A stretch of DNA of 64,000 nt from Acidobacteria bacterium RIFCSPLOWO2_12_FULL_68_19 (GCA_001767525.1 MELF01000049.1:78419-142418), one strand, 5' to 3'; positions 8,724 through 17,448 are shown, counted from the first letter of the stretch. Translations and numbers: made by a program. Notes: generated by a model not told the origin, from the letters alone.

Positions 8724-9610
8724 GGCCCGAACTCGGTAGCGCCGGTCACCGATCTCGTCGGACGCCGGAACGCCCGCATCTTTGCGATGTACTCCGGGTA
8801 CATCGTCTCCGGCCCCCCGAGCCGCGCCTCGACCGGCGTCGCGAATCGATCGCGGGCCTCCGGATCCAACCCAGGAAGCGGGCTCTTTCCGGGCAGGAAG
8901 TGCGGGACCTTGCCCCGCGGCACCGCCGTTTCGGTCGCCTCTTCGCACGGATACGGATCCATGCGCATCCCGGGATCGCTGACCCACATCATCGTGGTCC
9001 GAATGTAGGGTACAGCCAGATAGACCGGGTCGTAGATGATGACGGTTGCCTGCAGGTAATCTCCGATGCGCTTCCAGCGCGTACGCACCACGGTCCGATC
9101 GCTCACCATGAGCCCCGACCGCCGGATGTAGGTCTCCTTGAGGTGCGTTGTCGTCACCACCAGCACGTTGCCGTCCCATTCGCCGGTCGCGAAACCGCTC
9201 CAGGTATGCAGGGCGTACGCCGGTGGACGCGGGCGCCCATCCATCCAGATGGTCGTTTCCTGCTCCTCCTGGTTGATGTGCCCGTGGTAGGCGAGCAGCT
9301 TCTGGGTGGCCTGCTCGACCTCCGTCCAGATCCGCATCTGCGAGAGCGGCCCTTCCAGGGAATAGTCCCAGGCATGGGGGCGACACACCCATTCGGCCGT
9401 GTCGAAGTTGGCCGGCGACCAACTGTCGGCGAGCCACCGGCCCGCGGCGCTCAGAGGAACGCCTGCCGCGTCCCCCGTCATCCCGCTCCCATCCTGATTG
9501 CGGGGCAACGGCCGCCAGAGGCCGGAAATATCGACTTGCGCCAGCGCTGGGGCGCCCGCGAGGAAAACCAGCCAGACGAAGACAGCTACACGAAACGTGG
9601 TTCGTGACAC
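8720..9610 (-). CDS. Secreted 'MDGRP' family protein (copy 2), first gene of operon 3
   Basis: A 296-residue protein with signal peptide MSRTTFRVAVFVWLVFLAG, cleaved after ALAQ. It shows the family order: ISGLWRP near the mature start, CRPHAWDYSLEGPLSQM, IWMDGRPRPPAYALHTW, EWDGNVLVVTTTHLKE, and YPCEEATETAVPRGKVP plus PHFLPGKSP at the end. The start is a GTG at 9610 with AAGGTG six bases upstream, about 27 nt downstream of the predicted transcription start. It pairs with the MBL-like gene exactly as copy 4 does in operon 2. The biochemical role is unknown. Confidence 0.78.
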   Translation of the reverse strand: MSRTTFRVAVFVWLVFLAGAPALAQVDISGLWRPLPRNQDGSGMTGDAAGVPLSAAGRWLADSWSPANFDTAEWVCRPHAWDYSLEGPLSQMRIWTEVEQATQKLLAYHGHINQEEQETTIWMDGRPRPPAYALHTWSGFATGEWDGNVLVVTTTHLKETYIRRSGLMVSDRTVVRTRWKRIGDYLQATVIIYDPVYLAVPYIRTTMMWVSDPGMRMDPYPCEEATETAVPRGKVPHFLPGKSPLPGLDPEARDRFATPVEARLGGPETMYPEYIAKMRAFRRPTRSVTGATEFGP

Positions 9611-9643
9611 ACCATCACCTTCTGATACACGACTCTCGCGCTT

Positions 9644-9690
9644 ACCCTACGGTTGGCCGGCACCACGGTCAATGGGCCAATTGGCTCATT
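9644..9690 (-). promoter_or_regulatory. Conserved promoter with overlapping palindromic operator (site A)
   Basis: On the minus strand, TTGACC (9672-9667) is followed after exactly 17 bp by TAGGGT (9649-9644), which matches TATAAT at only three positions. The 20-bp dyad AATGGGCCAATTGGCTCATT at 9671-9690 overlaps the -35 box. The same arrangement occurs at 16682-16728 and 24251-24298, each upstream of a related operon. An operator overlapping the -35 box suggests control by a dimeric regulator; the regulator is not identified. Confidence 0.78.
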
Positions 9691-9771
9691 TCGCGGCCTG
9701 GCGCACTCGCCCCGAGCGGACCCGCAACGCCCACACCCTGACACGACGCAAGGGCTAACTCTCTCTTCAGA

Positions 9772-12700
9772 TCAGAACCCGTACTTGATCCCGAACTGCA
9801 AGATGCGCGGCGTCCCGGCCTGCGTGAGGATGCGGCCGAAGTCCCCCGCATCGAAGTTCAGGTTCGGGTTGCCCCAGTTGAAGTTGTTAAGCAGGTTGAA
9901 CGTCTCCACCCGCAACTCCAGGGTCTGCGCCGCGGCCAGACGAATCGTTCGCGCCAACGCCATGTCGACGGCCCAGTACGCCGGACCGACGATGCTGCCA
10001 CGTTCGTGCGAGCCCAGCGTACCCGCGGCCGGGTACGCGAAGGCGGCCCGGTTCAGGTAATTGTCCAGCGTCTTGTTGCCATACGGGTCGCCGAGCACCT
10101 GATCCGGCCGCTGATTCTGCTGGAACCCGGTGGCGCTGTCGGCGGTGGTCGGACTGAACGCCTGGACGCCGATGCCCGTGCCTGCGATGTCCCGGCCTGT
10201 GGTCACGGTGAGAAACGAGCCGGACCGCGCGCTGAGGATGCCCGCCACCGTCCAGTCGGAGGCGAGGGCGCGCAGCGCCGGGTTGGCGAGTTCCGGCGTC
10301 TGCACGCCCACGGTCACGTTGCCGATGTGACGCCGGTCCTGGAAGCAATTGCCGCGATCGAACTCCGGGTCGTCGGGCTTGAGGTACCCGGCAGAGAACT
10401 GTCCGAACGTCGTCTGGATCGAATTACCCACACAGTACGACCGCGTGTAGTTGGCGCTGAGCCTCAGGCCGGTGGCCGCGCGCCGCTGCGCGGACACCCT
10501 CAAGGCGTGATAATCCTGGGTGCCGACCGCTGCATGGAGATCGATGGTTCCGAGCAGGCGCGACGCCCCAGGATTCTCCAACGACAACACGCGCCTCTGG
10601 TTCAGGTTGGCCGCCGTCGTGCACGTCGGATAGAACACCCCGTCAAGCGTGCACGGGCCCAGCCCGAGGAAGACGCCAGGGTTGAGCTGCACCTGACCCC
10701 AGATGCGGTCCGTGTAGCTTCCCAGATAGCTCGCCGAAGCTTGCCACACACTCCCGATCTGCCGCTCGAGGATGACGTTCCACGACTGGACGCGGGGCGA
10801 GTTGATGTCGGGATCGATGGCGCCGTACGAGCCGTACGCCGGGAACGTCGCCTCGGGGCTTGGCACGGCCGGCACCGGGTGCGGCGGTCCGCCGGGCCAT
10901 CCTCGATACGGGTCATCGAAACCGCCCGCCGGTTGGTTCACGAAGAGACGGTTGGAGAACGGCGAGGCCGTGGCGCTGATGAAGAGATACGACGCGCTGT
11001 GGAAGTCGTAACCCAGTCCGTAGGAGGAGCGCACCGCAGTACGGCCATCGCCATTGACGTCCCAGGCCACGCCGACGCGCGGCGCCAGATTGCCCCACTT
11101 CTTGTTCAAGCCCGACGAACCTGAGGGGAAGCCGGGGTCGCCAGGATAGAGGAGACCGGCCGGTGCGTTCCTGTACACCGTGGTTCGGACGCCGCGCCGC
11201 CACGCCTCGACGCTGAAGTTGGAGACCGCGTTGTTGCGCACGGTCTGCCCGAGGAAGGGCTCCCAGCGCACGCCGGCGTTGAGCGTCACCCGGCTGCTCA
11301 CCCTCCAGGTATCCTGGGTGTACAGTCCGAGGTACTTCTGGTCGATCGACAGCACCCCGGGCCTGGCGTGCTCCACTCGAAAGAGCCTCCCCGTGAGAAA
11401 GTCGGCCATGCCCATCCCGGTGAATTGGCCGTTGAACGTCCACTGGCCAGGGCCCTTGCCGCCATCGACGGTGTCGTGCTTCCAGAACGACACATCCGCG
11501 CCCAAGGACATCTGGTGGCTCCCCCGCACCAGCGTGAGCACGTCCGACACCTGATAGGCGTCGGTGTCGGCCTGGAAATACACCGAGCCCGGGGATCCGG
11601 AGAATCCACCGGTAATCGAGAAGACGACGACCCCGGGCACGTAGTTGTAGAAGTCCTTGACGCCCACGTCTTCGGGACCAAACGTCGGCACCTGGTTGTA
11701 GTGGGAATTGCTCCGGTTCCACGCCACCCGGAAGGTGTTGACCCCATTCGAGCCGAAGACCATGGTGTCGCCCAGCGTCAACGAATGCGCCCGGTGCCAT
11801 TGGTTGTTGTCGTCCGGCCTGAGAGTCGTGAGCACGTTGTCCGACTTGGAATAGGCGGCGGGCTTTCTGTCGAAGGTCCCGACGTACCGTCCGAATAGCG
11901 AATGATCGGCCCCCGCCTGGTAATCCATTCTGGTGACGACCTGTCCCTGGTCGTACTCGTACGGCGCCGAGTACCTGATGTATCCGCACGCGTCGTCGGT
12001 GGTGGGCAGTCGCCTGGCGACGTTCATCGCCGCCGGACTGAACAGCGCCGGATCGATCCGGTTGTTCACGAACGGCGCGCGCAGCGTCACCTGTTGGCCC
12101 CTGTTGCACGCCGGCGCAGCAAAGGCGCTGAAGTCCCCCCTCAGCATCGCGGCGGTGGGCACCTGGGTGAGGATGTCGGGCGGCGTCGCACGAACGTACG
12201 TGCCCTGGTAGGCGCCGAAGAAGAACAGCCGGTCGTTCACGATCGGCCCCCCCACCGTCCCACCCGGCTGGTGGCGCTTGAGGCCGTCGTCGCGGCGCTT
12301 GCCGTCAGGCCCGATGGGGGCGAACACCGCCGTCGCGTTGAAGCGCTTGTCCCGGACGAACTCGAAGAGGTCTCCGTGGAACACGTTGGTGCCCGACTTG
12401 GTCACGGCGTTCACCGTGCCCCCCGAGTGCACGCCGTTGTCGGCGGACAGTCCGCTCGTCGCGACCCTGAACTCCTGCAGCGCATCCGGGAACGGGAGCG
12501 GCATGTTCAGGTTGTCGTACGGGTTGTTGTGCGGCGCCCCGTCGAGCAGATAGGCCACGCCAAACGGCAAGCCGCCGGCCACGGCCGTGAAAACCGACCC
12601 GGGGATGCTCTTGATGTTGGGAGCCGTCTGCACGGCGGCGCCGGCCAACACGATCAAGTCGGTCACTTGGCGCCCCTGCAGCGGCAGCTCCAGGATCCGC

Positions 12701-13122
12701 TCCTGCTCGACCACCTCGCTGATGCCAGCGCTGCGCACGTCGACGAGCGGCGCGGCCGCTTCGATGGTGACCGTTTCCTCGAGACTCCCGAGCGACATCA
12801 CCACATTGATCGTGGGCGCGGCCGCCACCTGCAGCACGAGCCCCATCTGCACGTAGGTGCGGAATCCCTGCAGCGACGCTTCCAGCCGGTATGGACCCGT
12901 CGGCAGGTTCGGGATCACATAGTTGCCGTTTCCGTCGGTCACGACCGAACGGGAGAGTCCCGTATCGGTCTGCATCACGGTGACCGCGACGCCGGGCAAG
13001 ATCCCCCCGCTCTCGTCAGTCACCCGGCCGCTGAGTTCAGCCGTCGCCTGCGCCCAGGCAGCGGTACTCGTCAGCAAGAGAATGAGCACACCGACCGCGC
13101 AACGTTTCACGCCGCCCGTCAT
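9772..13122 (-). CDS. Oar-like TonB-dependent receptor with carboxypeptidase-regulatory domain (1)
   Basis: A 1116-residue outer-membrane receptor. The signal peptide (MTGGVKRCAVGVLILLLT, to AWAQ) is followed by a carboxypeptidase-regulatory-like domain (SGRVTDESGGILPGVAVTV, about residues 30-105). The plug domain contains DGAPHNNPYDNLNMPLPFPD and GGTVNAVTKSGTNVFHGD. The large barrel ends in a C-terminal Phe (LQFGIKYGF). The substrate cannot be read from sequence. GAGGGAGG upstream fixes the ATG at 13122; the longer open frame is not supported. It closes operon 2 (start 16441) and is a close paralogue of the receptor at 19585-22932. Confidence 0.92.
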   Translation of the reverse strand: MTGGVKRCAVGVLILLLTSTAAWAQATAELSGRVTDESGGILPGVAVTVMQTDTGLSRSVVTDGNGNYVIPNLPTGPYRLEASLQGFRTYVQMGLVLQVAAAPTINVVMSLGSLEETVTIEAAAPLVDVRSAGISEVVEQERILELPLQGRQVTDLIVLAGAAVQTAPNIKSIPGSVFTAVAGGLPFGVAYLLDGAPHNNPYDNLNMPLPFPDALQEFRVATSGLSADNGVHSGGTVNAVTKSGTNVFHGDLFEFVRDKRFNATAVFAPIGPDGKRRDDGLKRHQPGGTVGGPIVNDRLFFFGAYQGTYVRATPPDILTQVPTAAMLRGDFSAFAAPACNRGQQVTLRAPFVNNRIDPALFSPAAMNVARRLPTTDDACGYIRYSAPYEYDQGQVVTRMDYQAGADHSLFGRYVGTFDRKPAAYSKSDNVLTTLRPDDNNQWHRAHSLTLGDTMVFGSNGVNTFRVAWNRSNSHYNQVPTFGPEDVGVKDFYNYVPGVVVFSITGGFSGSPGSVYFQADTDAYQVSDVLTLVRGSHQMSLGADVSFWKHDTVDGGKGPGQWTFNGQFTGMGMADFLTGRLFRVEHARPGVLSIDQKYLGLYTQDTWRVSSRVTLNAGVRWEPFLGQTVRNNAVSNFSVEAWRRGVRTTVYRNAPAGLLYPGDPGFPSGSSGLNKKWGNLAPRVGVAWDVNGDGRTAVRSSYGLGYDFHSASYLFISATASPFSNRLFVNQPAGGFDDPYRGWPGGPPHPVPAVPSPEATFPAYGSYGAIDPDINSPRVQSWNVILERQIGSVWQASASYLGSYTDRIWGQVQLNPGVFLGLGPCTLDGVFYPTCTTAANLNQRRVLSLENPGASRLLGTIDLHAAVGTQDYHALRVSAQRRAATGLRLSANYTRSYCVGNSIQTTFGQFSAGYLKPDDPEFDRGNCFQDRRHIGNVTVGVQTPELANPALRALASDWTVAGILSARSGSFLTVTTGRDIAGTGIGVQAFSPTTADSATGFQQNQRPDQVLGDPYGNKTLDNYLNRAAFAYPAAGTLGSHERGSIVGPAYWAVDMALARTIRLAAAQTLELRVETFNLLNNFNWGNPNLNFDAGDFGRILTQAGTPRILQFGIKYGF

Positions 13123-13234
13123 CGCCGCCTCCCTCTTCGCTAGCCGGGAGCCCGCATGTTCGCTCCCGCATGCCATTGACAACGAGAACACTCCGCAGGG
13201 GACCTAACGGACCACGAGGATGACGCCGCCCTCT

Positions 13235-13990
13235 TCACCCCACCGAGCAGGGCTCCGGATTGAACGCGGCACCATCTGGAAGCTTCTTGAAATGCGCGAT
13301 CAGGACATACGGCTCTCGCAGATTCTCTGGATCCCGGACCTCCGACACGACCCTGAGCCAGCTCTCGCCAGTGGGCGCCTCCAGCCGGTGGAAGTACTCG
13401 GTCATCGTGGTGCTCGCGCTGTAGGGCACGCCGTTCTTCACGAGGTACCCCGCGCGCAGGCCGCTCGTGACGACGCGCAGCCGTCCCTCCCGCCCCGGGT
13501 TCAGCCGCACGCCCGGGTACTGCCACGCCGCGACCGAATAGCCCTGCCACGACGCCTCGGACGGCGAGGGCCCTGCGCCGAAGCGAAGGAGCCGGATCTG
13601 ACTACCCGCCTCCAACTCCATTCTGATCGTGGTGTCGTCCTGCCAGGTGACTCGAAGACGGCCTGGGAGCCGCATGACGGCCGGTGCGCCGTATCCTTTG
13701 CACTGCTCACCCGCCGCCTCGTCTCGGGCCGGATCCCACGTGTCGGCGATCCGGCGGGCCGCCGGAGTCAGGGGCGTTCCCGCGTAGTCACCCTTCCGCG
13801 GCACGACCATCCGCCGCCGCCAATCGTCGCTGATGACCGACACCCAGGTCCCTGTGATGTCAACCGCCGCGCCGGCTCTGGCCGTCGGCGCCCCTCCGCC
13901 CCTTTGAGCCTGGGTCCGAGCCGGTGTGAGACACAGGACCACCACACCGGCAGCGAGCCAGCACGCACACACGAGCCTTCCACGCCCCAT
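13235..13990 (-). CDS. Secreted 'MDGRP'-related protein, short subtype (copy 3)
   Basis: A 251-residue protein with a signal peptide (LVCACWLAAGVVVLCL, cleavage after TQAQ). It belongs to the short subtype shared with 18821-19585: DITGTWVSVISDDW, GYGAPAVMRLPGRLRVTW, WQGYSVAAW, GLRAGYLVKNGVPYS, TEYFHRLEAP and a C-terminal FKKLPDG. The strict MDGRP motif is missing, but the order of strands and the NGVPYSA segment match. In both operons this subtype directly neighbours the TonB receptor, suggesting it works with the receptor. The start at 13990 was chosen for the signal peptide and a G-rich ribosome-binding site. Confidence 0.75.
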   Translation of the reverse strand: MGRGRLVCACWLAAGVVVLCLTPARTQAQRGGGAPTARAGAAVDITGTWVSVISDDWRRRMVVPRKGDYAGTPLTPAARRIADTWDPARDEAAGEQCKGYGAPAVMRLPGRLRVTWQDDTTIRMELEAGSQIRLLRFGAGPSPSEASWQGYSVAAWQYPGVRLNPGREGRLRVVTSGLRAGYLVKNGVPYSASTTMTEYFHRLEAPTGESWLRVVSEVRDPENLREPYVLIAHFKKLPDGAAFNPEPCSVG

Positions 13991-14010
13991 GTCCGTCCCC
14001 CCGGGCGGCC

Positions 14011-14415
14011 TCAATCGGTGACCTGGCCCGGCCGCGTGCCCCATTCGAGGCCGTCGGACATGCGCTTGAGCGCCACCATCCGTGCCCGGTTGTCGCCGGG
14101 CCTCCGCAGCGGATTCGCCCTGACGACCAGGCGATCGCCGATATTGAACGTGCTGCTCGTGATTCCGCTCTCCGCCAAGGCATTCAGGCCGCCCCATTCG
14201 AGCGCCCACTGCTCCACGTTTCCCTTCTCGTCCACCCGTTCGACGTGAAGAAAGACGTGCGGGTTGCGGAAGACCGCGCGCACCACCCGCCCCTCGATCA
14301 CGACCTCCTTGCCCATCTCATAGAGCGCCGTGAACGAGTGGTGCGCCAGAGCCGTCGCACTGACACCCCACAGGAACACGATCGCTGCGCCAAGAAGCCG
14401 AACCGTGTAGGTCAT
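14011..14415 (-). CDS. DUF6152 family periplasmic protein (copy 3)
   Basis: A 134-residue protein. The signal peptide ends SATALA, and the mature chain would begin HHSFTALYEMG. It retains VFRNPHVFLHVE, WALEWGG and FNIGDRLVV. Family members are around 110-130 residues and annotated only as a domain of unknown function. The gene lies between the MBL-like gene (38 bp upstream) and the short-subtype secreted gene (20 bp downstream) in operon 2, the same order as in operon 3. Confidence 0.87.
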   Translation of the reverse strand: MTYTVRLLGAAIVFLWGVSATALAHHSFTALYEMGKEVVIEGRVVRAVFRNPHVFLHVERVDEKGNVEQWALEWGGLNALAESGITSSTFNIGDRLVVRANPLRRPGDNRARMVALKRMSDGLEWGTRPGQVTD

Positions 14416-14452
14416 AGGTTGTCTTCTCCTTCAGTGCCCACCGCCGAAGTGA

Positions 14453-15541
14453 CTATCTGTGGTCGGTCCGACCCACTCGAGTCAGGTCCCGGTAGACCGC
14501 TTCGATGAAGGGGCCCGGCGAACCATACATGCCATCGAAATCCAGGGTCGGCCTGGCTGCCTTGATCTGTTCGAGCGACTTGCCTTGTGCAATCAGGTCG
14601 AGGACGCGATCGCGGACGATGACGACCATGTTCCGGTAGATGGCGACATCAGCCGTGTCGGAGAGACGTCCGTGGCCGGGGACGATCATGGTGCCTCCCT
14701 GCGACCGGTATTCCGGGAACGCCACGTCGATGATCGTGTTCAACCCGTCGATGACGCCCTGGACCGACCCGCCCTTGTCCACGTCGATTGCCGGATACCG
14801 GTCTGGCGCGTACACGTCGCCGGCGCTGATCACGTCGGAAAAGCGGAAGTGAACCAGCGTGTCGCCGTCGGTCACCGCCGCCGCGTGGTACAGCTGAATG
14901 CCTTCTCCGTTGACGTACTGACTCAGCTTGTACGTCTCGCGGTCGTACGTCTCGGTCGGCCGCAGGTCCGGCGGCGCGTTCAACTGTCCCATCCGGCGCA
15001 GCAGGTTCTCGTGCCCGAAGACGGTGGCTCCGGGATCGGCCTTGCCAAGGCCGAGGAACGTCCTCCCCGCAGCGGCGAGCTTCCCGGTGGCGCCGATGTG
15101 ATCGCGATCGAACGTAGTCTGCACGATCCATCGAATCGGCCGCGCCGGTGCGGGCGAGCTGATGACGGCGTTGTACGCCGGATTCGCCCAGCCGTACGGC
15201 GTGTAGGGTCCGGCACTCCCGGGGGCGTAACATTGAGGCCCAACGCAGGTCGTCATGCGAGCGGGCGCACCGACCGCGCCCAACCCGATCTCTCTCACCT
15301 TCGCCAGCACCGTGTCGGCCAGCGCTGCCGAACCCGGATCCACCAGGAACACGCCGTCCACGCCCACCGAGACGGTGAGGTTGCTCGCCGCACCGACGAT
15401 CATGACGACGTTTCCCCGGACGGGCAGAACGCGCAGATCGGCGTCGGCGTCCTGGCCGTAAGTGAGCGACGCCGTCACGAGTGTCCCGGCGACCCCGATG
15501 AGGGTCGCGGTCGGCAGTACCGCCAGCGATCGCGCGATCAT
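14453..15541 (-). CDS. Secreted metallo-beta-lactamase-fold protein with degenerate metal motif (copy 2)
   Basis: A 362-residue paralogue of 7665-8723 with an N-terminal signal segment (to SLTYGQ). Shared landmarks are LRVLPVRGNVVMIVG, VFLVDPGSAAL, FSDVISAGDVYAPDRYP, TMIVPGHGRLSDTADV and the C-terminal IEAVYRDLTRV. The HxHxDH site is replaced by QTTFDRDHIG (residues 141-150), leaving only D147 and H148, the same pattern of loss as in copy 1. It carries an insertion around residues 98-118 with a Cys pair (CVGPQCY) not present in copy 1. It follows the 'MDGRP' gene by 24 bp. Confidence 0.82.
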   Translation of the reverse strand: MIARSLAVLPTATLIGVAGTLVTASLTYGQDADADLRVLPVRGNVVMIVGAASNLTVSVGVDGVFLVDPGSAALADTVLAKVREIGLGAVGAPARMTTCVGPQCYAPGSAGPYTPYGWANPAYNAVISSPAPARPIRWIVQTTFDRDHIGATGKLAAAGRTFLGLGKADPGATVFGHENLLRRMGQLNAPPDLRPTETYDRETYKLSQYVNGEGIQLYHAAAVTDGDTLVHFRFSDVISAGDVYAPDRYPAIDVDKGGSVQGVIDGLNTIIDVAFPEYRSQGGTMIVPGHGRLSDTADVAIYRNMVVIVRDRVLDLIAQGKSLEQIKAARPTLDFDGMYGSPGPFIEAVYRDLTRVGRTDHR

Positions 15542-15565
15542 ACGTGGACTCCTCCGTCTGCGAGA

Positions 15566-16441
15566 TCACTTGGACGGCTTCGCCGTCTTCAGCGTCTTCC
15601 GGTACTCGGGATACGTCGTTTCGGCGCCGCCCCGAGCGGCGTCGAGCGGAAGTCCCAGCTTCTCGGCGAACTCGTTCAGGTAGGGGTTCTTGCCCGGCAG
15701 AAAGTGCGGCACGCCCGGCGCGACGTTCTCCACCGACACCGTGCACGGAAAATACTGAAGCTCCTTGTACGGCTCCCGACGATACGTCACCGACCGGATG
15801 TACGGCTCCTCCAGGTAGACGGGATCCTCCAGGATCGCCGTAATCGTCAGCAGATCGCCGTCCACCGTGAGGTATTCGGTGACTCTCGACTTGTCGCTGA
15901 ACATCACGCCGTTCGAGCGAAGGTAGCTCTCCTTCAGATGCGTCGTCGTGACGACCAGCATGAGCCCGTCGAACCTGGCGGTCGAGAACCCCTCCCAGGT
16001 ATGCGGCGCCCACTCCGGCGGGTGCGGTCTCCCGTCGAGGTAGATCGCGCGGTCCTGCGAGCGCAGGAACTGCATGTGGTAGGCCACCAGCTCACGAGAC
16101 GCCGGATCGACCTCCTTGGTGATGTGCGCGCCGCCTCCGTAGAACCAGTTGAACGGGCCCGGATGCGGACGGCACTGGAGCTCCGGGATCGACCAGTCCG
16201 CGGGATCGTGGCTGTCGGCTCGCATGCGAGCCGCGCCGTTCAGTGGCAGCCCTGTGTAATCTCCCTGCAGCGGAGTGCTGTAGGGCCCGACACCGTGGTT
16301 GATCTCGGCCCACTCCCCGCTGAAGTCCGTGGTCTGCACGAAGGCGGTGTACGACCCCTGTGCGAGCCCCTCGGCGCTGATCCCCAGCGCGACGAGCGGG
16401 CAAACGACGGCGATGGTCCTGACGAGCGTGGCGCTGAACAT
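15566..16441 (-). CDS. Secreted 'MDGRP' family protein (copy 4), first gene of operon 2
   Basis: A 291-residue protein with signal peptide MFSATLVRTIAVVCPLVALG, cleaved near GLAQ. Family landmarks: FSGEWAEINHGVG, CRPHPGPFNWFYGGG, YLDGRPHPPEWAPHTWEGF, LMLVVTTTHLKESYL, ILEDPVYLEEPYI and PHFLPGKNPYLNEF. It is clearly orthologous in layout to copy 2 (8720-9610), as each is the first gene of its operon and is followed by a degenerate MBL protein. The start at 16441 is the only ATG giving a signal peptide. A leader of roughly 230 nt separates it from the mapped promoter block. Confidence 0.78.
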   Translation of the reverse strand: MFSATLVRTIAVVCPLVALGISAEGLAQGSYTAFVQTTDFSGEWAEINHGVGPYSTPLQGDYTGLPLNGAARMRADSHDPADWSIPELQCRPHPGPFNWFYGGGAHITKEVDPASRELVAYHMQFLRSQDRAIYLDGRPHPPEWAPHTWEGFSTARFDGLMLVVTTTHLKESYLRSNGVMFSDKSRVTEYLTVDGDLLTITAILEDPVYLEEPYIRSVTYRREPYKELQYFPCTVSVENVAPGVPHFLPGKNPYLNEFAEKLGLPLDAARGGAETTYPEYRKTLKTAKPSK

Positions 16442-16681
16442 GTGTCACCCTCCGGGGGCGGTGAAGCTGACGGCAAGGGGCGGGACGAAGATGTGAGGAA
16501 GGAGCGCCCTCGGACAGGCACGGATCGAGAACGACCCCCGCAGCCGGGCGGTGAGACGGCCCTGTTCGCCGGGCGCCGGACATTCCATAGTCGACTCGTC
16601 CCTTCCTGCTCGAAGTCCGAAAGGCCGACCGCACGCGCCCGCTACATGGCCGGGCGACCCTGAATGTCGATGGTGGCGCCT
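16442..16681 (-). other. Long untranslated leader of operon 2
   Basis: This 240-bp stretch lies between the predicted -10 element (16687-16682) and the first start codon (16441). Open frames here are shadows with no recognisable product. The equivalent leaders in operons 3 and 1 are about 27 and 80 nt, so this one is unusually long. I see GC-rich segments able to pair but no known riboswitch motif. Confidence 0.4.
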
Positions 16682-16728
16682 ACCCTACGGCCGGCTGATG
16701 CCACCGTCAATGAGCTAATTGCCTCATT
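16682..16728 (-). promoter_or_regulatory. Conserved promoter with overlapping palindromic operator (site B)
   Basis: On the minus strand, TTGACG (16710-16705), a 17-bp spacer and TAGGGT (16687-16682). The dyad AATGAGCTAATTGCCTCATT at 16709-16728 has perfect outer arms AATGAG/CTCATT and an AATT centre. It is nearly identical to sites A and C, including the flanking GTGG after the -35 box and CCG before the -10 box. It drives operon 2 (16441 down to 9772). Confidence 0.8.
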
Positions 16729-16748
16729 TCAATCGATGAAGTCAAGTG

Positions 16749-16780
16749 CACCAACGAGGAGGTGTCACCAACGAGGAGGT
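16749..16780. repeat. Two tandem copies of a 15-17 bp unit
   Basis: CACCAACGAGGAGGT occurs at 16749-16763 and again at 16766-16780 with a period of 17 bp. The unit contains a GAGGAGGT Shine-Dalgarno-like core, but no credible plus-strand gene follows. It lies between the end of operon 1 and the promoter of operon 2; its function is unknown. Confidence 0.6.
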
Positions 16781-16802
16781 AGTGGGTCAATGTGATCCAC
16801 TA
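16780..16802. terminator. Hairpin between operon 1 and operon 2
   Basis: TAGTGGGTCA and TGATCCACTA pair over 10 bp with one mismatch around a 3-nt loop. It lies about 107 bp past the stop of the last gene of operon 1 (minus strand) and before the promoter of operon 2. No T-run follows on either strand, so it may be a weak or factor-assisted terminator, or a protein-binding dyad. Confidence 0.4.
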
Positions 16803-16908
16803 CCAGGGAGGACGATGGAACGCGGCGTCGAGCGTCGAGTCGTACGGCAGATCGCCGATCGGGAGCGCTATCCCGGCGACCTGCGCGATCCGGCCATCCG
16901 CCTGCCGC

Positions 16909-17415
16909 TCAGAATTCTGGTCCAGGACCGGTGGGCTGGATGAACACCCGGCCGGTCGTTTCGTTGCAGCCGCCTTCCGGCCAGGTGGTGCCGCAGCCGA
17001 TGAGCCCGCCGTCGCCCCTCAGGGCGCCGAAGTTGCGGCCATCTCTCAGGGGATTGAGCGTCACCGTCAGGATGGTGCCGGGCGTAAAGCTCTTGACCGT
17101 GACGCCGTGACGGGCCAGGGAGAACGCCGGCCCCGTTTCCACGCCCCACACCACGGGGTTGCCGGCCCCGTCCAGCACCGGCTTTCCGTCGGCGCCGAGC
17201 AGCTCGAAGATGAGCTGCGCGTGGTTGGAGCCGGGAATGAAACGGACCAGCTTGCCCGTCAGCGTCTTCGTGGTCGTCGTGTCGTACATCGCGAACGAAT
17301 GGTGGGCCAGACCCGACCGGCCCAGTGCACCGACGACCAGGATTGCAGCCAGTCCCACGGCCACTCGGGCTCTAGAGCCGCGCCAGGTCGTGGCGTCTTC
17401 TCTCTCAGTCCTCAT
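16909..17415 (-). CDS. DUF6152 family periplasmic protein (copy 4, divergent)
   Basis: A 168-residue member, longer than its paralogues. A charged N-terminus precedes the hydrophobic signal (VAVGLAAILVVGAL), which ends SGLA before HHSFAMYDTTT. The NPH motif is altered to PGSNHAQLIFEL, so the histidine is kept but the proline is lost. A Cys pair in GCGTTWPEGGC near the C-terminus is unique to this copy. It is the last gene of operon 1, 33 bp after copy 5. Two adjacent DUF6152 copies suggest a heteromer or division of labour. Confidence 0.82.
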   Translation of the reverse strand: MRTEREDATTWRGSRARVAVGLAAILVVGALGRSGLAHHSFAMYDTTTTKTLTGKLVRFIPGSNHAQLIFELLGADGKPVLDGAGNPVVWGVETGPAFSLARHGVTVKSFTPGTILTVTLNPLRDGRNFGALRGDGGLIGCGTTWPEGGCNETTGRVFIQPTGPGPEF

Positions 17416-17448
17416 GACTCATATCCTGCCACTCACAACCACGGATTG

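Noticed and set aside
8724..9437. Long upstream extension of the MBL-like gene to 9437
   Set aside because: It would overlap the secreted MDGRP gene almost entirely; the ATG at 8723 gives a signal peptide and a 4-bp stop/start overlap.
14459..16663. A 734-codon plus-strand open frame opposite the MBL-like and MDGRP genes
   Set aside because: Same shadow pattern; no motif and no plausible ribosome-binding site.
16746..16943. A 65-codon plus-strand frame after the tandem repeats
   Set aside because: Good Shine-Dalgarno-like repeats but no family, Arg-rich composition, and it runs into the DUF6152 gene on the opposite strand.
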